Below are positions 33,366-43,286 of a stretch of DNA of 64,000 nt, one piece after another. Position numbers and translations under genes: made by a program. Source of the stretch: Conexibacter sp. CPCC 206217 (lineage in GTDB: Bacteria > Actinomycetota > Thermoleophilia > Solirubrobacterales > Solirubrobacteraceae); NCBI RefSeq assembly GCF_030646165.1, contig NZ_JAUTDO010000009.1, positions 124,001-188,000 on the forward strand, written 5' to 3'. Below the pieces are notes generated by a model. The model saw nothing but the letters and a program-made list of their open reading frames with translations. It was not told the origin of the DNA and did not search any database. Positions within the stretch are counted from its first letter, which is position 1. Each line of letters begins with the position of its first letter.

Positions 33366-33884
33366 ATGTCCGAGACCACGAAGGCCGTCGACACCGACCA
33401 GGCCACGCGCGAAGCGTCGGGGGCGCACAGCTACGGCCGCTACCTGGAGGAGTTCGAGGAGGGCGCGGTCTACAAGCACTGGCCCGCGAAGACCGTCACC
33501 GAGGGTGACGACCACCTCTTCTGCCTCCTGACGATGAACCATCACCCGCTGCACATCAACGACGTCTACGCGGGTCAGTCGCAGCAGGGCAGAAATGTCG
33601 TCGTCGGTCCCTACGTCTACTCGTTGGCGCTCGGCATGTCCGTCTCGGACATCTCCGGCAAGGCGATCGCGAACCTCGCGACGGAGGGTCTCAGCCACCC
33701 CAACCCGGTCTTCCACGGCGACACGCTGTTCGCCGAGACCGAGGTGCTGGAAGTCAGACCGTCCCGTTCCAAGCCCGATCGCGGCCTCGTGAAGGTCCAC
33801 ACGCGCGTGCTGAACCAGGACGGCGTGCTGGTCGCCGAGTTCAGACGGCTGGTGCTGGTGCCGAAGCGCAATCCGGGGACCTGA
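33366..33884 (+). CDS. MaoC-like hydratase, candidate mesaconyl-CoA hydratase
   Basis: A 172-residue single hot-dog-fold protein. GRYLEEFEEGAVYKHWPAKTVTEGDDHLF, NHHPLHINDVYA (hydratase motif with the active Asp/His region) and NPVFHGDTLFAETEVLEV are typical of MaoC dehydratases. Placed head-to-head with mcl, it probably interconverts mesaconyl-CoA and beta-methylmalyl-CoA, although the proteobacterial enzyme is about twice as long (double hot dog). A role in itaconyl-CoA hydration beside a CitE-type lyase, as in mycobacterial leucine/itaconate breakdown, is the main alternative. GAGGAG precedes ATG 33366 by 9 bases. Confidence 0.85.
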   Translation: MSETTKAVDTDQATREASGAHSYGRYLEEFEEGAVYKHWPAKTVTEGDDHLFCLLTMNHHPLHINDVYAGQSQQGRNVVVGPYVYSLALGMSVSDISGKAIANLATEGLSHPNPVFHGDTLFAETEVLEVRPSRSKPDRGLVKVHTRVLNQDGVLVAEFRRLVLVPKRNPGT

Positions 33885-33992
33885 GCGCCCGCACGGGCGT
33901 CAGAACGCTCACGTTTGCTCGTGGTGCGGAAGCGAGGTTCCAAATCCGATGGAATACTCCGTCACCTCACGCGACCAACCTAGGGAGTGCAC

Positions 33993-35807
<1,815 letters not shown>

Positions 35808-35812
35808 GACGC

Positions 35813-35841
35813 GCCCGCCCCGGCACTGTGCCGGGGCGGGC
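35813..35841. terminator. Bidirectional terminator
   Basis: GCCCGCCCCGGCAC and GTGCCGGGGCGGGC are fully complementary with almost no loop (13-14 bp stem), followed on the plus strand by TTCTCT. It lies between convergent stops of pckG (35807) and the TerB/COQ4-like gene (35847). Confidence 0.88.
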
Positions 35842-35846
35842 TTCTC

Positions 35847-36815
35847 TCACGCCAGCAGCTCGTCCGCCACCGGCGGCAGCGAGCAGGCGGCGCGCAGCTC
35901 GCCGAGGTCGATCTCGGTCGCGGCCCAGAAGTCCCACTCCGCCGCGACGATGTCGGTCGTCATCGCCGCGCCGCGGTCCCAGGCGGTCCAGAACCTGCGC
36001 GGCTCGAACGCGCCGGTCGAGGCGCCGGCGATGTCGTTGAGGTGGATCCCCAGGTGCCAGCTGAACAGCACCGGCAGGACCTCCGCCGCCATCGGGTGGT
36101 CGGGATGCATCGCGCCGATGAAGGTCGAGACGCACAGCTCGCCCTGCTGCGAGGTCGAGTAGCCGCTCAGCACGTGCGAGGAGTCGTGCGGGGTCGTGAA
36201 GCCCTCGGCGAGGCCGCCGGGGTTGCCGGGGAAGGCGAAGCCGTTGCGCGCGAAGTGGTCGTGGAACGCCCAGCCGAAGGTGGTGGGCGGCAGCTCGCCG
36301 AGCGCGCGGTAGCGCGCTTCCAGCTCAGGGTCGGCGGCGTCGCGGTAGGGCAGGAAGGGGGCGATCGCGTCCTCGTCGATCCCTCTCGACTCGAGGTGCG
36401 GGAAGCTCGCCGCGTTCTTGCGCACGATGCACGCCGCGGCGGCGGCGATCTCGCCGCGGGCCGCCGCGGCGAGGATCTTCAGGTACTGCTCGTCGCTGCC
36501 GAGCACGTCGGCGAACTCCTGCACGAGCGTCGTCTTCTCCGCGTCGACGCGGCCGTCGACGAGCGACATCACGGCCAGCAGCCGCACCGCCTGCTGCGCG
36601 TCGTCGAGGTTCAGCATCGTGGCGGCGAGCTGCTGCGGCGTGCGGGGCGCGGCGCTGTCGCCGTCGCCCGGGTCGCGCCCGAAGACGATCTGCGCGGCGG
36701 CGGCGATCGTCTGGCGGTCCGCCTCGCTGACGCCCTCGTCGCCGTGCGCGAGCGCGATCGCGCGCATCGCGCCGAGGATCGCGTCGGACTGCGGCCGATC
36801 GACGCGCAGGATCAT
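35847..36815 (-). CDS. TerB-like plus COQ4-like fusion protein
   Basis: A 322-residue protein of two parts. Residues about 10-115 resemble a TerB/DUF533-type helical domain (ALAHGDEGVSEADRQTI, LLAVMSLVDGRVDAEKTTLVQEFADVLG). The second part carries HDSSHVLSGYSTSQQGE with His210, Asp211, His214 and Glu226, which is exactly the HDxxH-x11-E metal motif of COQ4 proteins, followed by FIGAMHPDHPMAAEVLPVLFSWHLGI. COQ4 acts in ubiquinone synthesis in eukaryotes and proteobacteria, but actinobacteria use menaquinone, so the role here must differ or remains to be found. ATG 36815 begins MILRVDRPQ. It is divergent from a VOC protein. Confidence 0.75.
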   Translation of the reverse strand: MILRVDRPQSDAILGAMRAIALAHGDEGVSEADRQTIAAAAQIVFGRDPGDGDSAAPRTPQQLAATMLNLDDAQQAVRLLAVMSLVDGRVDAEKTTLVQEFADVLGSDEQYLKILAAAARGEIAAAAACIVRKNAASFPHLESRGIDEDAIAPFLPYRDAADPELEARYRALGELPPTTFGWAFHDHFARNGFAFPGNPGGLAEGFTTPHDSSHVLSGYSTSQQGELCVSTFIGAMHPDHPMAAEVLPVLFSWHLGIHLNDIAGASTGAFEPRRFWTAWDRGAAMTTDIVAAEWDFWAATEIDLGELRAACSLPPVADELLA

Positions 36816-36946
36816 CGGATCGCCTCGGGGCGGTGGGCGTGGTCGTCGTGCGCGAGGTCGGACATCGGCGCAGCTTGACAGCCGCCGCGTCCGGCGAGCG
36901 CGGGTTGTCCGCCACATTGCGCGCGCGAGCTTCTAGGATCGGACCG

Positions 36947-37702
36947 ATGTTCGACCACGTGACGCTGCGGGTCAGCGATCGGGACGCGGCAGAGCGCTTC
37001 TACAGCACGGTGCTGGCCGAGCTCGGGATCGGGCCGCCCGAGCGCAACGAGGACTTCGTCGAGTGGGGCGACTTCCTGATCGCGCAGGCGCACGACGCCA
37101 AGCCGCTCACGCAGGGTCTGCACGTCGGCTTCGTCGCGCCCTCGCGCGAGCACGTCGACGCGTTCCACCGCGCCGGCGTCGCGGCCGGCGCGCGCGACGA
37201 CGGCGCGCCCGGCCCGCGGCCGCAGTACAGCGACGACTACTACGGCGGCTTCCTGCTCGATCTCGACGGCAACAGCGCCGAGGCGGTCACGCACGGCTTC
37301 CTGCGCAGCGACGGCGTCGTCGACCACCTCTGGGTCCGCGTCGCCGACCTGGCCGCCTCACGGCGCTTCTACGACGCGATCACGCCGTTCGCGCGGCTGC
37401 AGCGGGTCGCGGACGAGCCGACGCTGGTGCGCTACCGCCGCACCGGCACGGGCGGCGGCTCGCTCACGCTGGTGCAAGGGGAGCAGCCGACCGTCGACGT
37501 CCACATCGCCTTCAGCGCCGACGACGACGCGACCGTGCAGGCGTTCCACGAAGCGATCGTCGCCGCCGGCTACCGCGACGACGGCGCACCGGGTCTGCGC
37601 GACCACTACTCGCCGGGGTACTACGGCGCGTTCGTGTTGGATCCGGACGGGAACAGCGTCGAGCTGGTGCACCACCACTACGCGCGCGGGGCGGGCCGGT
37701 AG
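36947..37702 (+). CDS. Two-domain VOC (glyoxalase/dioxygenase-fold) protein
   Basis: A 251-residue protein made of two vicinal-oxygen-chelate modules: residues 1-118 (MFDHVTLRVSDRDAAERFYSTVL ... FLLDLDGNSAEAVTH) and 123-245 (VDHLWVRVADLAASRRFYDAI ... FVLDPDGNSVELVHHH). Metal-ligand positions are His4 and the Glu near the end of each module. Such tandem proteins include dioxygenases, lyases and resistance proteins; the substrate cannot be read from the sequence. It is probably not an ethylmalonyl-CoA epimerase, which is a single module of about 140 residues. It starts at ATG 36947. Confidence 0.85.
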   Translation: MFDHVTLRVSDRDAAERFYSTVLAELGIGPPERNEDFVEWGDFLIAQAHDAKPLTQGLHVGFVAPSREHVDAFHRAGVAAGARDDGAPGPRPQYSDDYYGGFLLDLDGNSAEAVTHGFLRSDGVVDHLWVRVADLAASRRFYDAITPFARLQRVADEPTLVRYRRTGTGGGSLTLVQGEQPTVDVHIAFSADDDATVQAFHEAIVAAGYRDDGAPGLRDHYSPGYYGAFVLDPDGNSVELVHHHYARGAGR

Positions 37703-37749
37703 GCGGCGAGCGCAGCCGGGCGAGCGGCGTGCACGGCGCCCCGCCCCGT

Positions 37750-38292
37750 TCAGAACAGCGTCGGCGTCCCGTTGCCGTGGACGCGCTCGATCTCCAGCAG
37801 GCGCAGCTTCGTGTCGACGCCGCCGGGGGCGGAGAAGCCGCCGGTGCCGCCGCTGGCCGCGACGATCCGGTGGCAGGGGACGACGATCGGCCACGGGTTG
37901 CGGCCGAGCGCCTGGCCGATCGCGCGCGCCGCGCCCGGACCGGCGCCCAGGCGCGCCGCCAGCTCGCCGTACGTCGTCGTGCGACCGGGGCGGATCTCGC
38001 GCGCCAGCGCGTAGACGGCGCGGTGGAACTCCGGCACCGTCTCCAGCTCGAGCGGCACGTCGGCGAGGTCGTCGTCGGCGCCGTCGAGCAGCGCGACGAT
38101 CCCGTCGCGGGCGCGCTCGGCGGCCGGCGTGAGCGGCAACGGCCGCGCGCGCGGCACCGACCGCACGAGCCGCGCCCGCGTCGCGTCGGCGCTGCGCTCG
38201 GGCAGTTGGACCGCGAGCAGCCCGTGCGCGCCCCAGGCGATCCCGCACGGTCCCAGCGCCGTCTCGAAGAGCGTGAAGCCGCAGTCCTCCAT
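37750..38292 (-). CDS. ogt: Methylated-DNA--protein-cysteine methyltransferase
   Basis: A 180-residue O6-alkylguanine-DNA repair protein that moves alkyl groups to its own Cys. The acceptor lies in IVVPCHRIVAASGGTGGFS, with the HTH part TTTYGELAARLGAGPGAARAIGQALGRNP before it and an N-terminal ribonuclease-like domain (FTLFETALGPCGIAWGAHGLLAVQLPE). ATG 38292 (MEDCGF) is chosen. It follows the FKBP gene with 36 bases on the minus strand but has no shared function with it. Confidence 0.94.
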   Translation of the reverse strand: MEDCGFTLFETALGPCGIAWGAHGLLAVQLPERSADATRARLVRSVPRARPLPLTPAAERARDGIVALLDGADDDLADVPLELETVPEFHRAVYALAREIRPGRTTTYGELAARLGAGPGAARAIGQALGRNPWPIVVPCHRIVAASGGTGGFSAPGGVDTKLRLLEIERVHGNGTPTLF

Positions 38293-38328
38293 GCCGTTCG
38301 ACGCTAGCAGCGCCACCGGCCGCTCAGC

Positions 38329-38709
38329 TCAGCGCAGCCCGATCAGGTCGACGACGAAGACGAGCGTCTCGTCCGGGCCGATCACGCCACCGGCGCCGCG
38401 CTTGCCGTAGCCGAGCATCGGCGGGATCGTGATCTTGCGGCGGCCGCCGACTCTCATGCCCGCGACGCCCTGGTCCCAGCCGGCGATGACCTGGCCCTTG
38501 CCGAGGCCGAACTTGAACGTGTCGCCGCGGTCCCAGGAAGCGTCGAACTGCTTGCCGTTGGACCACGAATGACCGACGTAGTGGACCTCGACGATGTGAC
38601 CGGAGGCGGCCTCGTCGCCGTCGCCGACGACGATGTCGTCGATCTCCAGCTCGTACGACGGCGGCGTGTCGGCCGGAATCTCGACCGTGGGCTTCTCGTT
38701 CGTGCTCAT
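38329..38709 (-). CDS. FKBP-type peptidyl-prolyl isomerase
   Basis: A 126-residue single-domain FKBP without signal peptide, so cytoplasmic. Motifs: GHIVEVHYVGHSWSNGKQFDASWDRGDTF, VIAGWDQGVAGMRVGGRRKITIP, GYGKRGAGGVIGPDETLVFVVDLI. It catalyses cis-trans isomerisation before proline and may help protein folding. It starts at ATG 38709. Confidence 0.94.
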   Translation of the reverse strand: MSTNEKPTVEIPADTPPSYELEIDDIVVGDGDEAASGHIVEVHYVGHSWSNGKQFDASWDRGDTFKFGLGKGQVIAGWDQGVAGMRVGGRRKITIPPMLGYGKRGAGGVIGPDETLVFVVDLIGLR

Positions 38710-38785
38710 GCCGGCCACGATAGCCATCCGCCGCGACTCGGCGCAGCGGCGCCCGCGGGCAGGCGCAGGGCGCGGACCGGCCCGC

Positions 38786-39358
38786 TCAGTGCGGGTCGTC
38801 GCTGCTGGACGCGGGCGGGCGCGACTCCTCCGCCAGCGAGGTGATCGCCAGCGCGCCGCGCGCGGCGGTCTCGAGCACCTCCGTCGCCTCCTCGCTCGAG
38901 CGGGCGTACAGCTCGACGAGCAGGTGCACGACGATCTGGTCGTCGTCGTGCTTGTGGAAGCGCACGTGGGTGAAGAACTCGCGCGTGCCGTGGTCGCCGA
39001 AGGCGGCGTAGGAGAGCGCGTCGCCGGCCTCTGGGCCGGAGCAGGTCTCGACGTCGTCGGCGTCGACCGTGACGGTGCACGAGGCGACCCACGGCGTGCC
39101 GGCGACCATCCGCTCCCAGCGGTCCTCGATCGGCTCCACGCGTCCGTTGTGGAAGCCGAGGTGCGGCTGGTCGTGCATGCAGTCGAGGCACTGCACGACG
39201 GCCTCCTGCATCTCGTCGACGACTTCCGCCCGCTCGCCCGTGCCGGGATCGATGCGGTGGATGCCCTCGTAGTGGACCTGGACCTCCAGGTTCTGCGACC
39301 AGCAGCGGTAGCAGCGGAGCCAGCTCCGGACAGTCTCCTGATCGGTGGAACCTTCCAT
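38786..39358 (-). CDS. Conserved hypothetical protein with two CxxC pairs
   Basis: A 190-residue cytoplasmic protein. It begins with a possible zinc ribbon: RCYRCWSQNLEVQVHYEG (Cys16 and Cys19) and AVVQCLDCMHDQPHLGFHNG (CxxC about 40 residues later). The C-terminal half (TREFFTHVRFHKHDDDQIVVHLLVELYARSSEEATEVLE) looks like an alpha/beta sandwich. I do not recognise the family. It is divergent from mobA, with 61 bases between starts. Confidence 0.65.
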   Translation of the reverse strand: MEGSTDQETVRSWLRCYRCWSQNLEVQVHYEGIHRIDPGTGERAEVVDEMQEAVVQCLDCMHDQPHLGFHNGRVEPIEDRWERMVAGTPWVASCTVTVDADDVETCSGPEAGDALSYAAFGDHGTREFFTHVRFHKHDDDQIVVHLLVELYARSSEEATEVLETAARGALAITSLAEESRPPASSSDDPH

Positions 39359-39419
39359 CCCACTGATTCTATGCTGCCGGGTGCGGCGGGAGCACCCGCC
39401 CTGGACCAGGAGCACCGCA

Positions 39420-40022
39420 GTGGGTCATCAGAACGCACCGATCGGCGCCGTCCTCGCGGGCGGTCTGGGGCGCCGCCTCGGCGGTGGAAAGGCCGTCGTG
39501 GAGCTGCACGGACGCCCGCTCCTGAGCTATCCGGTCGGGGTGCTGCAGGCGACGCTCGGCGAGGTCGCTGTCGTCGCGAAGGAGGGGACGGAGCTGCCCG
39601 AGCTGCCCGGCGTCGAGGTCTGGACCGAGCCGCAGGAGCCGCAGCATCCGCTGACGGGGATCGTCCACGCGCTCGACAGCGCGGGCGACCGCGCCGTGCT
39701 GGTCGCGGCCGGCGACCTGCCGTTCCTGACGCAGGCGCTCGTCAGGTGCGTCGCGACGGCCGACGCGCACGGCCGCCCCGCGGTCGTCCCGCGCGCCGGT
39801 GGACAGCTGCAGCCGCTGCTGGCGCGCTACGAGCCGGCGGCGCGGGCGCCGCTGGCCCACCAGCTGGACGGCGTCTCGCGACCGTTGACGGAGCTGGTCG
39901 CGGCGCTGGAGCCGCACGTGCTGGAGCTCGACGACGAGGAGGCGTTCTTCAACGTCAACCTGCCGGAGGACCTGCTGACGGCGACGGCGATGATGGATCG
40001 GACCGATCCATCCGCGCGATGA
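39420..40022 (+). CDS. mobA: MobA-like molybdenum cofactor guanylyltransferase
   Basis: A 200-residue nucleotidyltransferase that attaches GMP to molybdopterin. The GTP-binding motif is VLAGGLGRRLGGGKAVVELHG (residues 11-31), with VLVAAGDLPFLT for the metal-binding Asp and EAFFNVNLPEDL at the end. GTG 39420 is preceded by AGGAG at 39409. Its 3' end overlaps the convergent membrane-protein gene by 68 bases. moaA lies 2.2 kb away, so the cofactor genes are loosely grouped. Confidence 0.9.
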   Translation: MGHQNAPIGAVLAGGLGRRLGGGKAVVELHGRPLLSYPVGVLQATLGEVAVVAKEGTELPELPGVEVWTEPQEPQHPLTGIVHALDSAGDRAVLVAAGDLPFLTQALVRCVATADAHGRPAVVPRAGGQLQPLLARYEPAARAPLAHQLDGVSRPLTELVAALEPHVLELDDEEAFFNVNLPEDLLTATAMMDRTDPSAR

Positions 40023-41109
40023 CGCGGCGGTGGCCGACGACGCCGACGAGCCCCAGCGGCAGCGGCAGCCAGTAGGAGAAGAGGCGGTAGGCGAACGTCG
40101 CCAGCACGGCGTTGCCGGCTGAGACGCCCGCGAGCGTCAGCATGCCCGTCAGGCCCGCCTCGACGAAGCCGAGCCCGCCCGGCGTCAGCGGGATCTGCGC
40201 GAGCACCTGCGCCGCGCAGAAGGCGAGCAGCACGAGCCCGGGACTGGGGGAGGCGTTGACGGCGGCGAGCGCCGCCAGCAGCGTCGCGAAGTCGAACGCC
40301 CAGCGGCCGATCGTCGCCGCCAGCGCGCGCTTCCAGCGCGGCCCGAACGTCGTGAGGATCCGGTCGCGCTCGCGCAGCAGTCGTCTCGGCAGCGTCGTCA
40401 TCGGCGGCGCGTCGCGCCGCAGGCGGTTGCCGATCCGCTGCAGCGTGCGGCCGACCCACAGCAGCAGCCTGTCGCCCGCGAGCATCACGCTGCCGATCGC
40501 GGCCAGCACGGCGAAGACCGCGATCCCGATCGCCGCGACCTCGACGAGGTTCTCGTCGACCCCGCCGCGCAGCAGCGTCGGGATCGCCAGCACCGGCAGC
40601 GCCAGCACCATCGCGAACGTGAAGAGGTTGACGACGGCGATCCCGCCGACGGCCTTCTCTCTGCCGACGCCGGCCTGCACGAGCATTCTGTACTGCAGCG
40701 CCGCGCCGAGCGCCCCGCCGCCGGGCGCGATCTTCGCGAGCGCGTTGCCGGCCAGTTGCGAGGTCACGACCGGCGCCAGCGCGACCGGTCGCAGCGCCAG
40801 CTTCTGCAGGAACCAGAGGCAGACGTAGGAGGCGCCCTGCAGCACGAACATCACGAGCAGCCAGACCGGCTGGAAGCGGCGCACGTCTCTCCACGAGCCG
40901 AGCGTGTCGAGCAGGCTCGGCGCGACGAGGTAGAGCGAGATCCCGGTGACCGCCAGCCAGGCGCCGGTCTGCATCAGTCTGCGCCGGCGCGACGCCTCCT
41001 CTTCCGGCGTCGGCTCCGGCGCCGCTTCCAGCGGCGGCTCGACGTGGTCCTCGATCGCACGCTCGAGGCGCTCGCCGATGTGCGGATGGGGGCGCGGGGC
41101 GGGATTCAC
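39955..41109 (-). CDS. Flippase-like (UPF0104/LPG synthase TM-domain) membrane protein
   Basis: A 384-residue integral membrane protein with about eight hydrophobic helices after a hydrophilic, acidic N-terminus of 45 residues. Typical segments: SLLDTLGSWRDVRRFQPVWLL, GNALAKIAPGGGALGAALQYRML, and AQVLAQIPLTPGGLGFVEAGLTG, the conserved PGGLGxxE loop. The family includes the flippase half of MprF and related lipid transporters, but no synthase domain is present. It starts at GTG 41109, and the C-terminal Ser/Pro-rich tail overlaps the mobA end. Confidence 0.87.
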   Translation of the reverse strand: MNPAPRPHPHIGERLERAIEDHVEPPLEAAPEPTPEEEASRRRRLMQTGAWLAVTGISLYLVAPSLLDTLGSWRDVRRFQPVWLLVMFVLQGASYVCLWFLQKLALRPVALAPVVTSQLAGNALAKIAPGGGALGAALQYRMLVQAGVGREKAVGGIAVVNLFTFAMVLALPVLAIPTLLRGGVDENLVEVAAIGIAVFAVLAAIGSVMLAGDRLLLWVGRTLQRIGNRLRRDAPPMTTLPRRLLRERDRILTTFGPRWKRALAATIGRWAFDFATLLAALAAVNASPSPGLVLLAFCAAQVLAQIPLTPGGLGFVEAGLTGMLTLAGVSAGNAVLATFAYRLFSYWLPLPLGLVGVVGHRRVIARMDRSDPSSPSPSAGPPAG

Positions 41110-41186
41110 GTGCGCACAAGCATCACAGGCGCGACGGTCGTGCGGCGACCGCCGAGCCCGGCGCGCCCGTCGGCTAGCCTGCTTGG

Positions 41187-42224
41187 ATGCGCGTCTCTCA
41201 CTCGTCGTCGCTGGCGCTGCTGTGCGCCGGCGCGCTGCTTCTCGCCGGCTGCGGATCCAGTGACAAGGGCGGCGGGGGCGCGACCTCGCCGAACGCGACC
41301 GCGGCGCCGGCCTCCTCGCCGCAGTTGGAGACGGCGCGACATCCGGACGCGGCCGAGTTCCCGCAGGCGGACGGGAGAACGCTGACGCAACTCGCCGACA
41401 CGCTCAGCCCGGGCCCGCAGCTCGGCCTCGCGACGTCGGTCTACGCGCCCGGCAGAAACCGGCTCGCGTTCGGGATGATCGACGGCGACAACAGATTCAT
41501 CTACGGCAGAACGGCGCTCTACGTCGCGCGCAGACCGATGGGCAGAGCGAGCGGGCCGTTCCTCGCGCCGGCTGACTCGCTGGAGGTCCGCACCGCGTTC
41601 CGCAGCCAGACGAGCAACTCGACGCCCGGCGAGCTGAAGGCGATCTACCACGCTGACGTCGACCTGCCGAGAAGAGGCCAGTACTTCGTGCTCGCGGTCA
41701 CGAGAGTCGGCGGCAGACTGTACGGCGGGACCGAGACCGTGAGAGTCGGCGAGCATCCGAGAATCCCGGCGGTCGGCGATCCGGCGCCGAGCGTCTCGAC
41801 GCCGACGCTCGCGTCGGTCGGCAACGACGTCAGAAAGATCGACACGCGCACGCCGCCGAGCGACATGCACGACGTCGACCTGAAGGACGCGCTGGGCAGA
41901 AAGCCCGTCGCGCTGCTGTTCGCGACGCCCGCGCTGTGCCAGTCGCGCGTCTGCGGGCCGGTCGCGGACATCGGCGCGCAGCTGCAGGCCGCCTACGGCG
42001 ACAAGGTCGACTTCATCCACAACGAGGTCTACGTCGACAACGACGTCAGCAAGGGCCTGCGCCCGCAGCTGACGGCGTTCGGCCTGACGACCGAGCCGTG
42101 GCTGTTCGCGATCGACAGAGACGGCAAGGTCGCGGCGCGCCTGGAGGGCGCGTTCGGGGTCGACGAGTACCGCGCGGCGGTCGAGGCGGCGCTGAGAGGC
42201 GCGCCGGCCGGCAGCGGCAGCTGA
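41187..42224 (+). CDS. Lipoprotein with C-terminal thioredoxin-like domain
   Basis: A 345-residue exported lipoprotein: the signal peptide ends in LLLAGC with the lipid-bearing Cys22, followed by a Gly/Ser/Ala-rich tether. Residues about 85-200 form a beta-rich domain of unknown type. Residues about 225-335 look like a thioredoxin/SCO-like fold: LGRKPVALLFATPALCQSRVCGPV (two Cys separated by four residues rather than two), then FIHNEVYVDN and GLTTEPWLFAIDRDGKVAARLEG. It could be a redox or copper-chaperone protein at the cell surface. By hand count 16 of its 27 Arg codons are AGA, very unlike neighbouring cytoplasmic genes. Confidence 0.82.
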   Translation: MRVSHSSSLALLCAGALLLAGCGSSDKGGGGATSPNATAAPASSPQLETARHPDAAEFPQADGRTLTQLADTLSPGPQLGLATSVYAPGRNRLAFGMIDGDNRFIYGRTALYVARRPMGRASGPFLAPADSLEVRTAFRSQTSNSTPGELKAIYHADVDLPRRGQYFVLAVTRVGGRLYGGTETVRVGEHPRIPAVGDPAPSVSTPTLASVGNDVRKIDTRTPPSDMHDVDLKDALGRKPVALLFATPALCQSRVCGPVADIGAQLQAAYGDKVDFIHNEVYVDNDVSKGLRPQLTAFGLTTEPWLFAIDRDGKVAARLEGAFGVDEYRAAVEAALRGAPAGSGS

Positions 42225-42268
42225 ACCCGGCGCAGCGACGCGGTCGCGGCGCCCCGCCGGGGCGTCGC

Positions 42269-43264
42269 TCAGCCGCCGATCGCGGACATCGTCCGCGCCG
42301 GCTGCACGAAGCCGGGGTCGTTGACGCGGTGCTTGAGCTCCTTGCGCCAGACCGCGTCACGTATGACCTGCACCAGCTCGTCGTCGGTCGCGCCCGCACG
42401 GATCGGATCGCGCAGGCTCGTCTCGTTGTGCGAGAAGAGGCAGGTGCGGAGGTTGCCGTCGGCGGTCACGCGGATGCGGTTGCAGTCGCCGCAGAAGGGC
42501 TCGGAGACGGGGTTGATGAAGCCGATCCGGCCCTGGCCGTCGGCGAAGCGGTAGACGCGCGCGGTCGCCGACGGCTCGCGCGGCAGCGGCTCCAACGGGT
42601 GGACGGCGTGGATCGCGGCGCGGATCTCGTCACCGCTGAGGACCTGGTCGCGCGACCAGTTGTGATCGGCGTCGAGCGGCATGAACTCGATGAAGCGGAT
42701 CTCGTACGGGTGCTGGCGCGCGAACTCGGCGAACGGGATCGCCTCCTGCTCGGTGAAGCCGCGCAGCGCGACCGCGTTGACCTTGATCGGGTGCGCCTCC
42801 GGGTGCTGCGCGAGCGCCTCCAGGCCGGCCAGCACCTGCGGCAGCGCGTCGCGTCGCGTCATCTCGAAGAAGCGGTCGCGCTGCAGCGAGTCGATCGAGA
42901 CGTTGAAGCGGTTGACGCCCGCGGCGACCAGGGCGGCGGCGTCGCGCTCCAGCAGGTAGCCGTTCGTCGTCACCGACAGGTCCCGCACGCCGTCGATCCG
43001 CGCGAGCAGCTCGACGAGCTTCGGGAACTCGCGCCGCACGAGCGGCTCGCCGCCGGTCAGCCGCACGTCGTGGACGCCCAGCTCGGCCAGCACCCGCACG
43101 ATCCGCGCGATCTCCTCGAAGCGCAGCACGTCCGCTCGTTCCAGCCACGGCAGCCCGTCGGCGGGCATGCAGTACTGGCAGCGGAAGTTGCAGCGATCGG
43201 TCACCGAGATGCGGACATCGCCGATCAGCCGGCCGTGTCCGTCGCTCAGGGGAGGGCACGTCAT
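42269..43264 (-). CDS. moaA: GTP 3',8-cyclase MoaA
   Basis: A 331-residue radical-SAM enzyme for the first step of molybdenum cofactor synthesis. The SAM cluster is held by Cys25, Cys29 and Cys32 (TDRCNFRCQYCMP), the second cluster by FCGDCNRIRVTADGNLRTC, and the chain ends in the required Gly-Gly (SAIGG). LTGGEPLVRREF and SIDSLQRDRF are further signatures. It follows an alpha/beta hydrolase gene by 22 bases on the minus strand and is probably co-transcribed with it. Confidence 0.96.
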   Translation of the reverse strand: MTCPPLSDGHGRLIGDVRISVTDRCNFRCQYCMPADGLPWLERADVLRFEEIARIVRVLAELGVHDVRLTGGEPLVRREFPKLVELLARIDGVRDLSVTTNGYLLERDAAALVAAGVNRFNVSIDSLQRDRFFEMTRRDALPQVLAGLEALAQHPEAHPIKVNAVALRGFTEQEAIPFAEFARQHPYEIRFIEFMPLDADHNWSRDQVLSGDEIRAAIHAVHPLEPLPREPSATARVYRFADGQGRIGFINPVSEPFCGDCNRIRVTADGNLRTCLFSHNETSLRDPIRAGATDDELVQVIRDAVWRKELKHRVNDPGFVQPARTMSAIGG

Positions 43265-43286
43265 CCCCTGAGCGTATCCGGCCCGC

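Noticed and set aside
36947..37702. VOC protein considered as the missing ethylmalonyl-CoA epimerase
   Set aside because: It has two VOC modules and 251 residues, unlike the single-module epimerase, and lies apart from ecm and ccr.
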